From the NCBI GenBank assembly GCA_030374805.1, contig JARGSG010000072.1, positions 186,001 to 250,000 on the forward strand: 64,000 nt of DNA, read 5' to 3'. Within the stretch, counting starts at the first letter, position 1, and each line of letters starts with the position of its first letter. The DNA is from Gracilaria gracilis (lineage: Eukaryota > Rhodophyta > Florideophyceae > Gracilariales > Gracilariaceae). The translations under genes and the position numbers were made by a program. The notes beneath the pieces were generated by a model. It saw only the letters and a program-made list of their open reading frames with translations, was not told the origin of the DNA and searched no databases. Below are positions 21,801 through 31,308 of the stretch, in pieces.

Positions 21801-23152
21801 GGGGATGCCTTTCCAGACAAGATGCGGCGAATGTCCTTCTTGGCATCATCAGCATCGCCACGAACCAGCTGACCAAAAGTGAGACCAGTTGGCGCGTTGG
21901 CTAACTCCTCCAGCAAGTTGTACTTGCCAGAATGCTCTTGAAGCTTAGCGCGATTCGAAGACTTCCTCGCTGTCGGCTTCCGGGACTTCTGAGAGGACCT
22001 AGGGGCCCCTATTGGCCTGAAGCGGCCAAGTTGCTTCCGTACAGCCGGCTGCGACGGGTTAAGCAACGACTGAATGCCAATGTGGTCGGCGGTTCTTTGC
22101 TGCTTCGGGAGAGCCACGCCCTCGGCGGTGCGCTTCGTGGCTGCCCCCACCTCGTCATCAGCATCATAGCCCTCAGTCACAACGGAGACTTGACTTGGCT
22201 GCCCAGCCTGCTGGCCACCACTATTGCTCTGTCTGAGACGGTCTTCGGCTGCCGACTCACTACGAGGAGCTCCAACGGGGGGTCGGCGATCGTAAGCGGG
22301 GTCACGAGACCAGCAGGTGGCGATTGCATGACCCATCTTTCCGCAACGTTCACAACGGGTATTGCGGTGCGGATTGAGACTGCAGCGCGTCGCCCAGTGG
22401 CCTGGTTGACGACAGTATGCACAAGTGCGCTCGCGATCGTCGTCATTCCTCTGAGGTGGGGCCTGCGTCTTCTTCATCATCAGTGTAAGCTGGGAAAGCT
22501 GCTCCGCGAGAAGATCGACCTTGTTCTGCAGAGGAGGTGACGGATCGCCCTGTTTCGGCCTCTGCATAACCTTCTTCGGCGCCGGCAGGACATGAAGAGC
22601 CCCGTGGGACTCCAACACGTTCCTACCGACCACAAAGTCCTTCACCAGTGCCTTCAGTGACTCGTAGTCGTGAGAGCCGCGGAACACAACGAATTGTGCG
22701 AGGTCGGCGTACTCCATGACGGCACGGCGGAGGAGACCAAACCGGGCTTTCGAATTGAACCCGGCTTTCTCGAAAGTTGCATCCATCTTCTTCAAGGAAC
22801 CGAGAAGGTCCCCATAATCCAGACGCGCGGATGCAGCGCGACGAATATGTTCCTCAGGCTCCTCCTCGACGCCAAATTTATCCAAAAACGCGCGCTTCAC
22901 GGCGGCATAGTCGGATGCAGCATTGTTGAGGACACCATCGGACGAAAACTGTTCGTAGTAGAACTCAAAGGCCTCTCCTTCGAGAAATCCTAGGAATTCA
23001 ATTGCACGTTCTTCGTCAGTCTTTCCACGGGAGGCAACATTCTCGTAGAAGAAGAAGAACTTGCGGATATCGACGTTGGAACCGTCAAAAGACGAAACTC
23101 CAGAGGAAGGAATAGCGTTACTCCCTCCTCGAGAGTACCATGAAAACACCAT
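18890..23152 (-). CDS. Gypsy Gag-protease-RT-RNase H polyprotein, integrase deleted
   Basis: A single frame of about 1420 aa from the ATG at 23152, whose first 12 bases are the last 12 of the 5' LTR. The frame stays open up to 23356, but that part lies wholly in the LTR. Order: Gag (about 1-240); two CCHC knuckles (244-280, CAYCRQPGHWATRC and CERCGKMGHAIATC); aspartic protease with ALLDSGAIPNLM; a very acidic Asp/Glu run; RT with TTLDLFSGYWQI and the catalytic RVYIDDVVIF; RNase H with VETDASTRSLGAVL and EKEALAVVFAL. The frame ends soon after LVTDHQALRY, so the RNase H end and the whole integrase are missing. No stop or frameshift interrupts it. Confidence 0.92.
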   Translation of the reverse strand: MVFSWYSRGGSNAIPSSGVSSFDGSNVDIRKFFFFYENVASRGKTDEERAIEFLGFLEGEAFEFYYEQFSSDGVLNNAASDYAAVKRAFLDKFGVEEEPEEHIRRAASARLDYGDLLGSLKKMDATFEKAGFNSKARFGLLRRAVMEYADLAQFVVFRGSHDYESLKALVKDFVVGRNVLESHGALHVLPAPKKVMQRPKQGDPSPPLQNKVDLLAEQLSQLTLMMKKTQAPPQRNDDDRERTCAYCRQPGHWATRCSLNPHRNTRCERCGKMGHAIATCWSRDPAYDRRPPVGAPRSESAAEDRLRQSNSGGQQAGQPSQVSVVTEGYDADDEVGAATKRTAEGVALPKQQRTADHIGIQSLLNPSQPAVRKQLGRFRPIGAPRSSQKSRKPTARKSSNRAKLQEHSGKYNLLEELANAPTGLTFGQLVRGDADDAKKDIRRILSGKASPRRVTFAETSMKGARLEVVPVKVYGTPAQALLDSGAIPNLMSSELAERLSLKPKPTDRQIRVANGDVALVRGTLRDVPVIFDSVRVPLEFLVIERPPFDLIIGFPTLEAMQACIDISTQEVKMVYDGSPILLGLDYERAGIDEFVPISGTDSEDFTSDSDEERYGFPSEGDSLFASMEEDEVFFDGHALGPEVTLVTLGGDRPTMNPDGSHDSDHDNQEEQVGDTSQDPESRAAELVGLRQVGARAPPPPPLTTGERALEQLRDLAINDNRRYEDAEATEDEDESDEEDEDEGEDEDEDEDDDDEDTEDEVGEVNPALHVPFEPHPVVFEDPGLTVPIRDEVLLLPRRDEEEPDRQDVLYIKVKRRHLGHPGAPFPSVTTDSLPFGAEGELLQDDFGGMNIYFPQNQISAPVEYHIPGGNGASSGSRDFNGVQNGFQTSEDGPASPGQGRNGRETPAVPHGLVLASESDVCVAHEVEYFLQDTIASDEHGRAFDRRDFPPDTDQKQVILDRLSHLPGTVQQKLFSVLCATDIVAWSLYDLRPSGVPVLHDFEITDNTPIRSRLRRLPPKHDEVVRKEVHKMLAAGIVRPCSSAWSFPVVIATKKDGKPRFCVDYRALNQIMKPDRWPLPHMDQIFDDLGGCSFFTTLDLFSGYWQIGMSPRCKEMTTFVCRQGTFQFEVMPFGLMNAPSTFQRLMDSILGRIAFARVYIDDVVIFSKTMEEHVHHVSEVLKLITSHGLKLKISKCDFAQPKIHLLGHVIEASGVSVDMKKIEAIQDAPLPSTTTELRSFLGLASYYRRFIKGFSQTSAPLHAATTGKKRLEFTPEMREAFEELKRKLVSPPVLAFPDFDASFRVETDASTRSLGAVLTQKKEDGMFHPVQYASRTMNKSEQNYSVCEKEALAVVFALKKFRIYLLGSKPFQLVTDHQALRYRFQKKDVRGRHTRWLDLFALYEFEILYCSGTGVFDTSVK
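23127..23140 (-). other. Primer-binding site of the Gypsy element
   Basis: TGGTACTCTCGAGG directly follows the 5' LTR on the sense strand. TGG would pair with a tRNA CCA end; the tRNA is not identified. The first 13 bases also occur inside each LTR (near 18082-18094 and 23242-23254). Confidence 0.6.
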
Positions 23153-23984
23153 TTTGATATGAAAAACGGTGTGGGTGATGACAAACCCAGGGACGGGGGG
23201 ACACAAACACAAAGCGAACGGGACACAACAGAACGTGCTCTCGAGAGTACCAGCCCAACACGCTGCGTAGCGATAGTAGGCAAGAGTCCGTAGTAAACAC
23301 ACAAAGTGCACAAAGTAGCAACGACGAAGCTGAGACGTGTAGCAAGTAGAAGCCACAGCACGACCAAAACTATAGGTCTAGTGCTGGCAGGAACAGACAC
23401 GAAACGACAACAGAAAAGCAGAAGCTCCCTCTTGCAGGACCGAACGTAGGTCACTTGCGGGGAACGACACTTCTAAGGCTGGAGCACAAGACAGACCCAA
23501 ACAAGGGGTATTGCAATTCAGACCCTCGTCGGGAGAAAGCGGGAGACCAACCGCCAAGGGGGGGAAGAAAAGGCTGAAGAGGGGGGAGAGAAACGACAAA
23601 AGGGAGCAAGACAGAGTTTGCTGTGAAGGATGGTGGGGGGTCGTCGAGAAAGGGGAAGTGGTCTGGCCTGAGTTGGTCAGGGGGCGACCAACTCGGCCCT
23701 TTTATACGCAATTGAACCTTCAAAACTAGACTCTAAACGCATTTCTACTTTCGATAACCAATGAGCTGGTCACTACTGCAACATATTCCCCGTCTCTGCC
23801 ACTCACCGCGGAGGCAGTGGCGCTTAAGTAGACAGGGGGAGCCGGCGAGGACCATGCGGTTCACTCCCGTGCACCATGCGTAGAAAACTAAAATATCCAT
23901 AAAATATCCAAGTAGAGAAACTTGTAGAATTACACTTGTGTCCAACACGTGCACCGCACACGCTGCACGGAAACACGTGCCACA
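23141..23984 (-). repeat. Gypsy 5' LTR (844 bp)
   Basis: As the 3' LTR, with one extra G near 23560. TATA box at 23699-23706 (minus). Confidence 0.93.
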
Positions 23985-24687
23985 GTAAGCTTGCTTATGA
24001 TGAAAATGTTGCAGCTGATACGTGTAGAGCTAAGCAGAAGTTCATAAATAGAATTCATCACGGGTCACAACCATGCTCGTCTTCACCAAAAATGACTTCA
24101 TGAACGAAACGGCTCAATTGCATCCATGTTGCACGGATTATGCAACAACTTCTGTTTCTTTGCTCTACATTGCGACAAATAGGGTGATAGTGGTTGAAGG
24201 CGCATGCAACAAGTTAGCGCATCTCACCCGCCTAGTGAATCCAACGCCACAAAGAATATGTTGATAAAGATGTAGATTTCGTCTATCACAGGACTTTCTG
24301 TGCTGAAATGTAGAAGAGTAGCCGTGTTGCGGCTCGAACACAGGGTTACATTCGTCTAGGATAAGTTTGCAAACGTGCCCACTGGATGATTTATGACCTC
24401 TCTAGTGCTTGCCCAGGACACCGTGCTAGACTCCACGAGCTGGAGTGTTACTGCGACTGATGACGAAGGCACCGAAGGTCTGCCGCAGACGCCTTCGGAA
24501 TCAAAGGTCTGCCGCAGACAGTCCGCCATCTGCAGCTGACAGACGCCACCCTTTATGAGTCATCGATTTTGTAAAGCTTGTACACGTAACTGAGGAAGCG
24601 TAACTTACTCTTTTATTTTTTATTTTTCTCTTCTTGTCCTCCCTTGCTCGCGCTGCCGCCTGCTTCCAATCTAAACACCGGCGGCGG
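23985..24687. other. Intergenic, present only in left arm
   Basis: No gene recognised. A 16-bp sequence (AAGGTCTGCCGCAGAC) occurs twice near 24475 and 24503. A 63-codon frame at 24073 has no support. Confidence 0.5.
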
Positions 24688-24965
24688 CCACATTAAACGG
24701 ATGATTAATAGCGGTGCCAAACGGGCTCCCCATTTCGAAGCTTTTGCTGCAACGATTACTTGAACGGGTTAAGATACAGTATGTTCAAAAGCGAGCACAG
24801 ATAGTTAGATATTCGGGCACTCGACCGAAAAAATGGAGCACAGAACAAAAACGCCACCAGCCAAGTGTCTGGCAGACTTGTCTGAGCTTCTGTTTCTGTA
24901 TTCCTACAGACATGATTTAAATCAGAGAAGCTGAGGCTGAAAAACAGAGCTGTAGAAGCTCTAAC
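24688..24965. repeat. 278-bp direct repeat, copy B
   Basis: Partner of 17309-17586, 7379 bp downstream. The part after base 90 matches the hybrid in the right arm better than copy A does. Confidence 0.85.
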
Positions 24966-25624
24966 GCAAAGTGCCCTACTGCTGGAAATAGATCACTATT
25001 GCGAACCGTACAATAGTTAACGTAGCGCAGACGATCTTTACTCGTTTCTGGTGTTTGTTGTCTTTGTTGTTAGACAGGATCGCAGCAAAAAACATGGGAG
25101 AAAGATAAACGAGACCAATTTGTAGTGCCATGCTATAGTGAACAGGGGGGAAGAGCGGCAGGGCCGGGGTTCGAACTACGAACCCCGGGCCCGCACAAAT
25201 AGCACACGAAGGCGGTTACCGATTGAGCTATGGCCGCTCACGGTGTGGTGACCTCGAGCCACACCGCTGGAGGTGTTATCGATAACCCTCTGTGACCGCC
25301 AGCTGCAGCTAACAGCAGCTACACATGCGCAAGCAGGAAAACACCAGAAGACGTCCGGATCTTACTTTTACGCCGCAAAACCCAGCAATAAAGCCCCTCC
25401 AAAAATAAATTGACTAAATTGAATGTAAAACGAAGGACAAGTTTTGCCCACCACCGTATAAAGCAGAGAAAAAGAAAGTACTTTGCGTTAACAGTGTGCA
25501 TGTGTTAGTTTCTAGACCGTCCAAGTTTACGCAATGTGGCGAGTGCAAAGCGATGTCAACCCAGGCTGGGCATTGCAAAAAAGCCACCTTAAAGAAAAGG
25601 AAAAAAAACGATGAAGTCACAATA
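24966..25624. other. Intergenic with a tRNA-like unit
   Basis: Apart from the tRNA-like sequence (25153-25239) and an adjacent hairpin CGGTGTGG/CCACACCG (25241-25266), nothing is recognised. Confidence 0.45.
25153..25239 (-). tRNA. tRNA-like sequence / tRNA-derived repeat (left)
   Basis: An 87-nt unit closed by GAGCGGC/GCCGCTC. It has an RNA polymerase III A box (TAGCTCAATCGG) and B box (GTTCGAACCC). D-stem and T-stem pairings are imperfect, and the T region forms an over-long hairpin. The anticodon cannot be assigned, so a degenerate tRNA or SINE head is as likely as a functional tRNA. Confidence 0.4.
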
Positions 25625-25871
25625 TGTCGTACAAATACCGATAAGATATAGCGTCCGCCCAGTAAACGGTGCGCGCCAACGCTCAACTTGGAGAAGAAAT
25701 ACACACAACCAGTATAGTATTAGGGCATCTCAAACGCTCAGACAGGCAAACGGAGTGGCAACTAGTCTACACCGTGTAGATGTACGGTAACATATGTCGA
25801 CGCGCGGTAAAACCTGAATAGTAATAGAGTAGCAAGTGACCGAGATGGTATACTTACTGCCCTAATGGTGC
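25625..25871 (-). repeat. Inverted 3'-half LTR fragment beside the Gypsy 5' LTR
   Basis: Reads on the minus strand as a diverged version of the last half of the chromodomain-Gypsy LTR, from GCACCATTAGGGCAG to TGTACGACA. It lies 9 bp from the 5' LTR in opposite orientation, so the element is preceded by a partial inverted LTR of a related copy. Confidence 0.75.
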
Positions 25872-25880
25872 ATGCGCTTA

Positions 25881-26389
25881 TGTAGTACAATGCGACCTCA
25901 ATGGATTGGTGCCACGTAGACCTACTTGTGCGCCTTGCTGGCTGCACGGCACCCAATTGGTATTCTGTGTTTTATAATTTCTAATTCCTAATTTGTGATT
26001 TAGTTTAGCTCAAGATTGCTGGCCCATGACAGTAGGTCATGGGCACAGCCGATGATGTCATGCCCGCATGGGATATTGGCGTCGGTGCACCTTATATATA
26101 TTGTGGTGCACCCCGCCTTCCCCATCGGATATTGTAAAGTCAGGCACCACTAGGGCAGTAACTATACCACCTTGGCCACTTGCTACTCTATTACTATTCA
26201 GGGTTCACCGCGCGTCGACCGTCTACTACCGTACACCTACACGGCCTAGACTAGTTGCCCCGCTGTTTGCCCCTGCGGGTTTCAGGTGCCCTACTACCAT
26301 ATTGGTTGTGTGTTTTCTCCTTTAGGTTGAGCCCTCGCCGCGCTCTCTCTACCAGGCGGACCCCACACCTTATCGGTATTTGTACGACA
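25881..26389 (+). repeat. Chromodomain Gypsy 5' LTR, left
   Basis: From TGTAGTACAAT to TTGTACGACA. It contains TATATATA between two self-complementary GGTGCACC octamers (26084-26091 and about 26104-26111), a likely promoter. It differs from the 3' LTR at many positions. Confidence 0.9.
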
Positions 26390-26392
26390 TTT

Positions 26393-26404
26393 TGGTCTCC
26401 CGAC
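26393..26404 (+). other. Candidate primer-binding site
   Basis: TGGTCTCCCGAC, three bases inside the 5' LTR edge. It begins TGG as expected for pairing with a tRNA CCA end. Confidence 0.5.
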
Positions 26405-26539
26405 TTAGAAGTTTCTTGGTTTTTGTCGTTCCTTTACTGGTGAAACAGAAGACTTTCGAAAGGATTCTGGAAGTTCAACACACCTATTTTGGTTTGGTTG
26501 GAATACCCGCGAAGCAATTGGATACCACTATTGGTCACC

Positions 26540-28708
26540 ATGGAAAGACCAACAAGGATTACTCGTGGCTCTAGCGCGCCACCTAGCCACAAGGGTTCTT
26601 GCTGCGGCTTCGGCGACCAAACCCATTCTGGATAATCCCGAGGAGCTGCTTCGGAAACCTCGGGCCAGAACCTCAAAGGATACGGGCTCTCAGCCTTCGT
26701 CGGCTCCTAAACCTATTAAAAGATTTCCGACAACGGTCGAGGACCTGTGGCCATCAAATGGAAGATCGAGCGAAAGCTATTTTTACCGCTACGGTTAATG
26801 AAGCTATGACCTCTATGGACATGGACGCCGTTACCCCGCTTGGTGTTTGATCAAGCCGTGCACGAGCTCTCTCAGCGCATACCTAAATTGGTTGAAACAT
26901 ACCTCTTAACGGGTGCCCGGGTGCATATCTACCGAGTGGTTCAAGACCTTTGGGTTTCTGAAGAAATGGCGGAAACAAAAACCCCTGGGGTGAATATGGT
27001 TACTCGCATACCACAAAGGATTCCTGCAGGTTCTTCTGCACCAATCAAGCCAATTCCGGCCGATAGTGCGTACCTACATGGTTTAAGGCAAGGTCAAGAA
27101 GGCCATATAGATATGGGCCCTCGGAGACGTGTACTTGCCACCCATTGGAGGTAACGTTCAAAAAGGACACCAAGACTGGTGGACCTGAGAACGATTCGTC
27201 TGACCCAGAAGAAGGGCCACGAAGAAGTAACCGCAAGGGTAAAAAAAAGGAGGAGGAAAAACGGAAAGAGTCGCGGCTACGACTCTGACCCCGATTCGTC
27301 GAGCTCCCATACCGATATTAGTTCATCGTCGGATGGTTACCGTAAAGGTAGAGGCAAGAAGAAACAGAACACGTTGGCGAAGAAGTCGTCAAAGAGAAAC
27401 CGTAAAGGTAAGAAGAAACGGTACGAGCCGCCCGACTCGGATTCGAACACCGATACAACCCTAGAGGTGCGTCAGCCGCTGAAGGACATGTTCAACAAAG
27501 CGGTTGATTATAGTTCATATCGGTTGAGAAACTGATCCTCTGCTTACACCCAAGATGTTGCGCAGAAGATCACCAAGCACCACAAGAAGCTCAGCTTCCA
27601 GATGGGGGATACTACCTTCACAGGTGATGATACCATTGCGGTAATTGAGTTTCTACAGAAGTTCAAGATTGCATGTGACCAAAATGGGTTTTCCAAAAAT
27701 GCTGCCATGTGGTTATTTCAGTTTTACCTTAAAGGTCAAGCTTACCACTTGCATCAAGGCAGGCTCAGTAGAGATACCCTGGCGGTTGATGAAGAGGGAA
27801 CAGAGGTGTTAGAGACGTACCCAAAAGTGGTTAATTCCATGCTGGAAACTTACGCTACCGATGAGGTTATCCAAGAAGGTTACGCTGAGGTGCAGTCATA
27901 TCGCCAATGCTCCAGCCAAACCGAAATGGAATTCTCGTTGGGCCGTTGGAATCTGGCCACCCGATGAGGTAATGTCTTTACCACTAGTCGGTTGAAGTCG
28001 CTCTTTGCCGACAATGTCGACAAGGCGATCCGTTCGCAGGTGCGCAATTACCTGGCGAACAAACGTAAGGTGGACTATAATGGGCTTGCCCGTTATGCAA
28101 AGAGGCTCGACGATACTCTCCGTCATGGAAAGAAGCCGTTGGCGCCCCATACCTCAAAGGCTAAACCGAAACGGTCAGAATTGGAGCTAGAAGAAAGCAC
28201 TACCTCAGAGGGTGATTCGCTCATCCGCGTACCAACAGGGATGGCGGTTCATCTCGTGACTGCACCGCAGGCTCAGTCACGAGCCACCTCTATTGGTAAT
28301 TGGTCGTCGACAGTACCACCAGCTTCGGTAAGGTCGCCACCAAGTGCGGCGAGCACTCAACAAACCTCAACGGGTGGTTCGCAAGCGTCCTCATACGCTA
28401 CAGCACCGACCAATCCGGTTACCAGACCTACCTCGATGGCAATGCGTGATCCCCAGACAAGTTGATTGGTTTCCTGGCTCTGCTTATCGCCAGACCATCT
28501 GGCGAACCGATGTAACAAAATACCCCCAGGGGTGCGAGAACATCTAATCAGTGCCAGGCAGCAGAACCACCGTAACCTATATGGATCGGAGAAGAGAGCA
28601 CAAGCTCAACCACTACCATCTCAGGTTCATCTCGTAGAGGACACACCAATCTTGGATAAGGACAGTCCCACTCAGGAGGAGCAGAAAAACACCGAACGGT
28701 TAGCGTAG
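26540..28708 (+). pseudogene. Gypsy gag region, left, with stops and frameshifts
   Basis: A Gag-like polyprotein spread over several frames. Its right-arm counterpart is open for 264 codons at 47374-48168 where the left has 1-nt indels (extra A near 26754, extra C near 26835). A Lys/Arg/Ser-rich low-complexity segment (27179-27535) is followed by a capsid-like part (27602-27967). A cysteine-histidine cluster (CLSPDHLANRC) near 28480 resembles half of a zinc knuckle. In-frame TGA codons at 27533, 27965 and 28463 are shared with the right arm. Confidence 0.75.
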
Positions 28709-28728
28709 GGGTCACCCCTAACCGTGAA

Positions 28729-31296
28729 TTGGAATGCCCGTCGATACCGAAACGGGAAACCCTAATGGCGGAAGAAGAAGAATCAGATGTACCCAATGTG
28801 GTGTGTCTGATGAAGTACAATAACTATAAATTTAATGCTTCAGTAAGCTTTCTCAATCACCTACAGGTTCCCGTTGCGTGTGTACTCGATACCGGCGCAG
28901 GTCCGAATGTTCTAAACGCTCGCGTCATACCCGATGCGGTCTTGCGGAACATTCGGCCTGCCCCGACTACCAACCCATTGGTGGACGCTAGCGAGCGCCC
29001 ACTGCACCCTAGAGGAATGTTGACCACTGTGGTACAACTTGGAACCTTGAAGGTGAAGCTCAATTTCTTTGTGGTGGATCGTCTGGCGACAGATTTTATC
29101 CTCGGGACCAACTTTATTGACAGACATGTCAAGGCAATTTTGCCAGGATCCCGAACGGTCGCTCTCCGTCAAGGTGGGCGTATTGCCATACTAGGTAATA
29201 TGCAGACCAAAAATGGTTGGCTTCAGAAGCCGAGGTCCAATATACCCACCGAAACGGTCTTAAACAAGATACGGCTCACCAAATTGGTTTCAATTCCGGC
29301 TATGACCCAGATGGTAGTGAATGTCGCATGCGCAATACCAGGATAGGTAATGTTACAGAACCATCCTAGGTTGGCAGAAAAACATTTCGCCTTGATGGCA
29401 AACGGGATCATTGACAATATCCCTAATCAATCCTTCAAGGTGTACTTTAGTAACTTCAGCAATCATACTGTTAAGTTACCCAAGAATACCACTATCGGGA
29501 TTGCATTAGCAGCACCACAAGGGTTTTTCACGGTCCCACCTACTAAGATGGGCGAGGTCGTCACCTCTAAGGAAGGGGGAGGAGTAGATGCGCCATATCC
29601 CGCATATGCGCCCCCGTTATCGACAAATACAAAATGGAACTGGACCCAGTGAGGGATTGGAGAGAGGATGTCCAGATCGGTGCGGAGAATCAGGGTCTCC
29701 GAAACCGGATCCTCAGTCTCCTAGAAGAATTTCAACCTATGTGGTCGGGCCGGCTAGGCCAAATAGAGGCTACAGAGCACCGCATTGATATGGTGCCTGG
29801 CTGGAAACCTATTTACCAGCAGCCTTACCGAGCAGGTCCGAAAGCCCTGAGGTTGAGGTCAGTGAGGTCGAGCGAATGCTTCGTGAAGGTGTCATAGAAC
29901 CAGCAAATGCGGACTGGGCCAGCCCTGTGGTTCTGGTCACGAAGAAGAATGATACCGGTATGCGGTTCTGTGTGGACTACAGAAAACTGAATAGTATGAC
30001 CATCAGGGACTCGTAACCAATATCTAGAATGGACGAGTGTATAGATTCGTTGGGCAACGCCAAGATCTTTACTACGCTCGATGCCAATTGTGGTTATTGG
30101 CAGGTACCTATCAGGGAAGCAGACAAGGACAAAACTACGTTTACTTGCCACGCTGGGTTATTCCGCTTTACGCGTAGGCCCTTTGGGTTGCGGAATGCCC
30201 CAGCTACGTTTCAGAGGGCGTTAGATATAATCCTTTCGAAGGTGAAGTGGCGAACCGCCCTGGTATATATCGATGATGTAATCATCTATTCCAGAACGGT
30301 AGAGGAACAATTTCACCATGTTAGGGAAGTTCTAAACCTTTTGAGGGAATCTTGAGTAACGCTGAAGCTCCGCAAGTGCGAATTCTTCACCAAAGAGGTA
30401 GAATACCTTGGTCATATCATCAGCCCTGGACGGTTAGAAGTGACGCCGCGGAATATCCGGGCCGTGCAGGAGGCGAAGCCACCCACGTCCCAAACGGAAA
30501 TCCGATCCTTTGTACGTTTGTGCAATGTGTACCGCCGGTTTATCAAAGGATTTGCCAAGATAGCGGCTTCCCTAAACCGAAAGCTGCTGAAAGGTCAACC
30601 TATAAAGTTTGAATGTCTTATCAATGAGGAGATGGATGCGTTTGAGGCGCTCCAACATGCGCTCTTGACACCTCCCATCTTGGCACTACCCAAAGCTGGT
30701 TTACGATACACATTGGATACCGACGCTTCGGATGCCCAAATTGGTTGTTGTCTTATGCGGGAGAAAGAAAACGGCGACAAACTACCTTTAGGGTACTGGA
30801 GCCGCGCTCTGCACGCTGCAAAAAGAATTACACAACAACCGAAAAGGAGTGTCTAGCTGTGGTCTGGAGCATGCTGATGCTCCGTCCCTACCTATATGGT
30901 GAAAGCTTTACGCTTCGAATTGACCATGAAGCTCTACGGTGGATACTGGGTCTTGCCGACGCACCAGGCAGACTTGCCTGATGGCGGTTACGACTTTCAG
31001 AGTTCGAGTACGATGTGCAGTACCGTCCAGGTATAAAGCACAACGTTGCTGACGCGATGTCTCGCATTACCACAGATGGTCTGGATACCGAACCAGTAGA
31101 AGATGATATCCCATGTTTTATCATCTCCACAGACCTTAGTGGTGATGCTGATACCTTAAAAGGTCATTGGACTCTACCCGAAGAGGATACATGGTTCAAT
31201 GGAGCCACCACTCGGTCGATACTCGTCCTTGAGGAAACCGACGTCATGCCTATTATCCGCGAGGAATTTCTGAGAGAACAGGCAAACGATGTTTAA
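28729..31296 (+). pseudogene. Gypsy protease, RT and RNase H, left, broken
   Basis: Protease: active site VLDTGAGPNVLNA in 28729-29346, with LGTNFIDRHVKAI as the second conserved part. RT: RFCVDYRKLNS near 29965, TTLDANCGYWQV, FRRPFGL-type RRPFGLRNAPATF and the catalytic LVYIDDVIIY near 30270. RNase H: YTLDTDASDAQIGCCL near 30710 and ECLAVVW near 30850. Left-only lesions include TAG at 29344 and TAA at 30014, where the right arm has sense codons. TGA at 30353 and 30979 is shared by both arms. Confidence 0.88.
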
Positions 31297-31308
31297 TGTC
31301 GCTCTCTC

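Larger units (their letters stand above)
17981..23984 (-). mobile_element. Young Gypsy LTR retrotransposon lacking integrase
   Basis: A 6004-bp element with LTRs of 843 and 844 bp that differ by a 1-nt homopolymer indel in the parts I compared, TG/CA ends, and the 5-bp target duplication GTAAG (17976-17980 and 23985-23989). One ORF covers Gag, protease, RT and most of RNase H and then ends 67 bp before the 3' LTR, so integrase is absent. It is thus a recent but probably non-autonomous insertion. It is missing from the right arm together with its surroundings. Confidence 0.93.

Noticed and set aside
21932-22540. Plus-strand frame of 202 codons opposite Gypsy Gag
   Set aside because: Shadow of the GC-rich Gag and zinc-knuckle coding strand; no signal peptide or domain.
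23127-23254. Self-priming of the Gypsy element, because the primer-binding sequence recurs in the LTR
   Set aside because: The repeat is in the same orientation, pairs for only about 8 bases when folded, and lies far downstream of the TATA box and not at the RNA 5' end.
24475-24520. CRISPR-like or tandem array from a repeated 16-mer
   Set aside because: Only two copies about 28 bp apart, no further units, and the DNA is eukaryotic.
27533-30981. Reassignment of TGA as a sense codon
   Set aside because: Conserved RT and RNase H positions would need Gly and Arg, not one amino acid, and the gene at 61432 ends with TGA. CpG decay is simpler.
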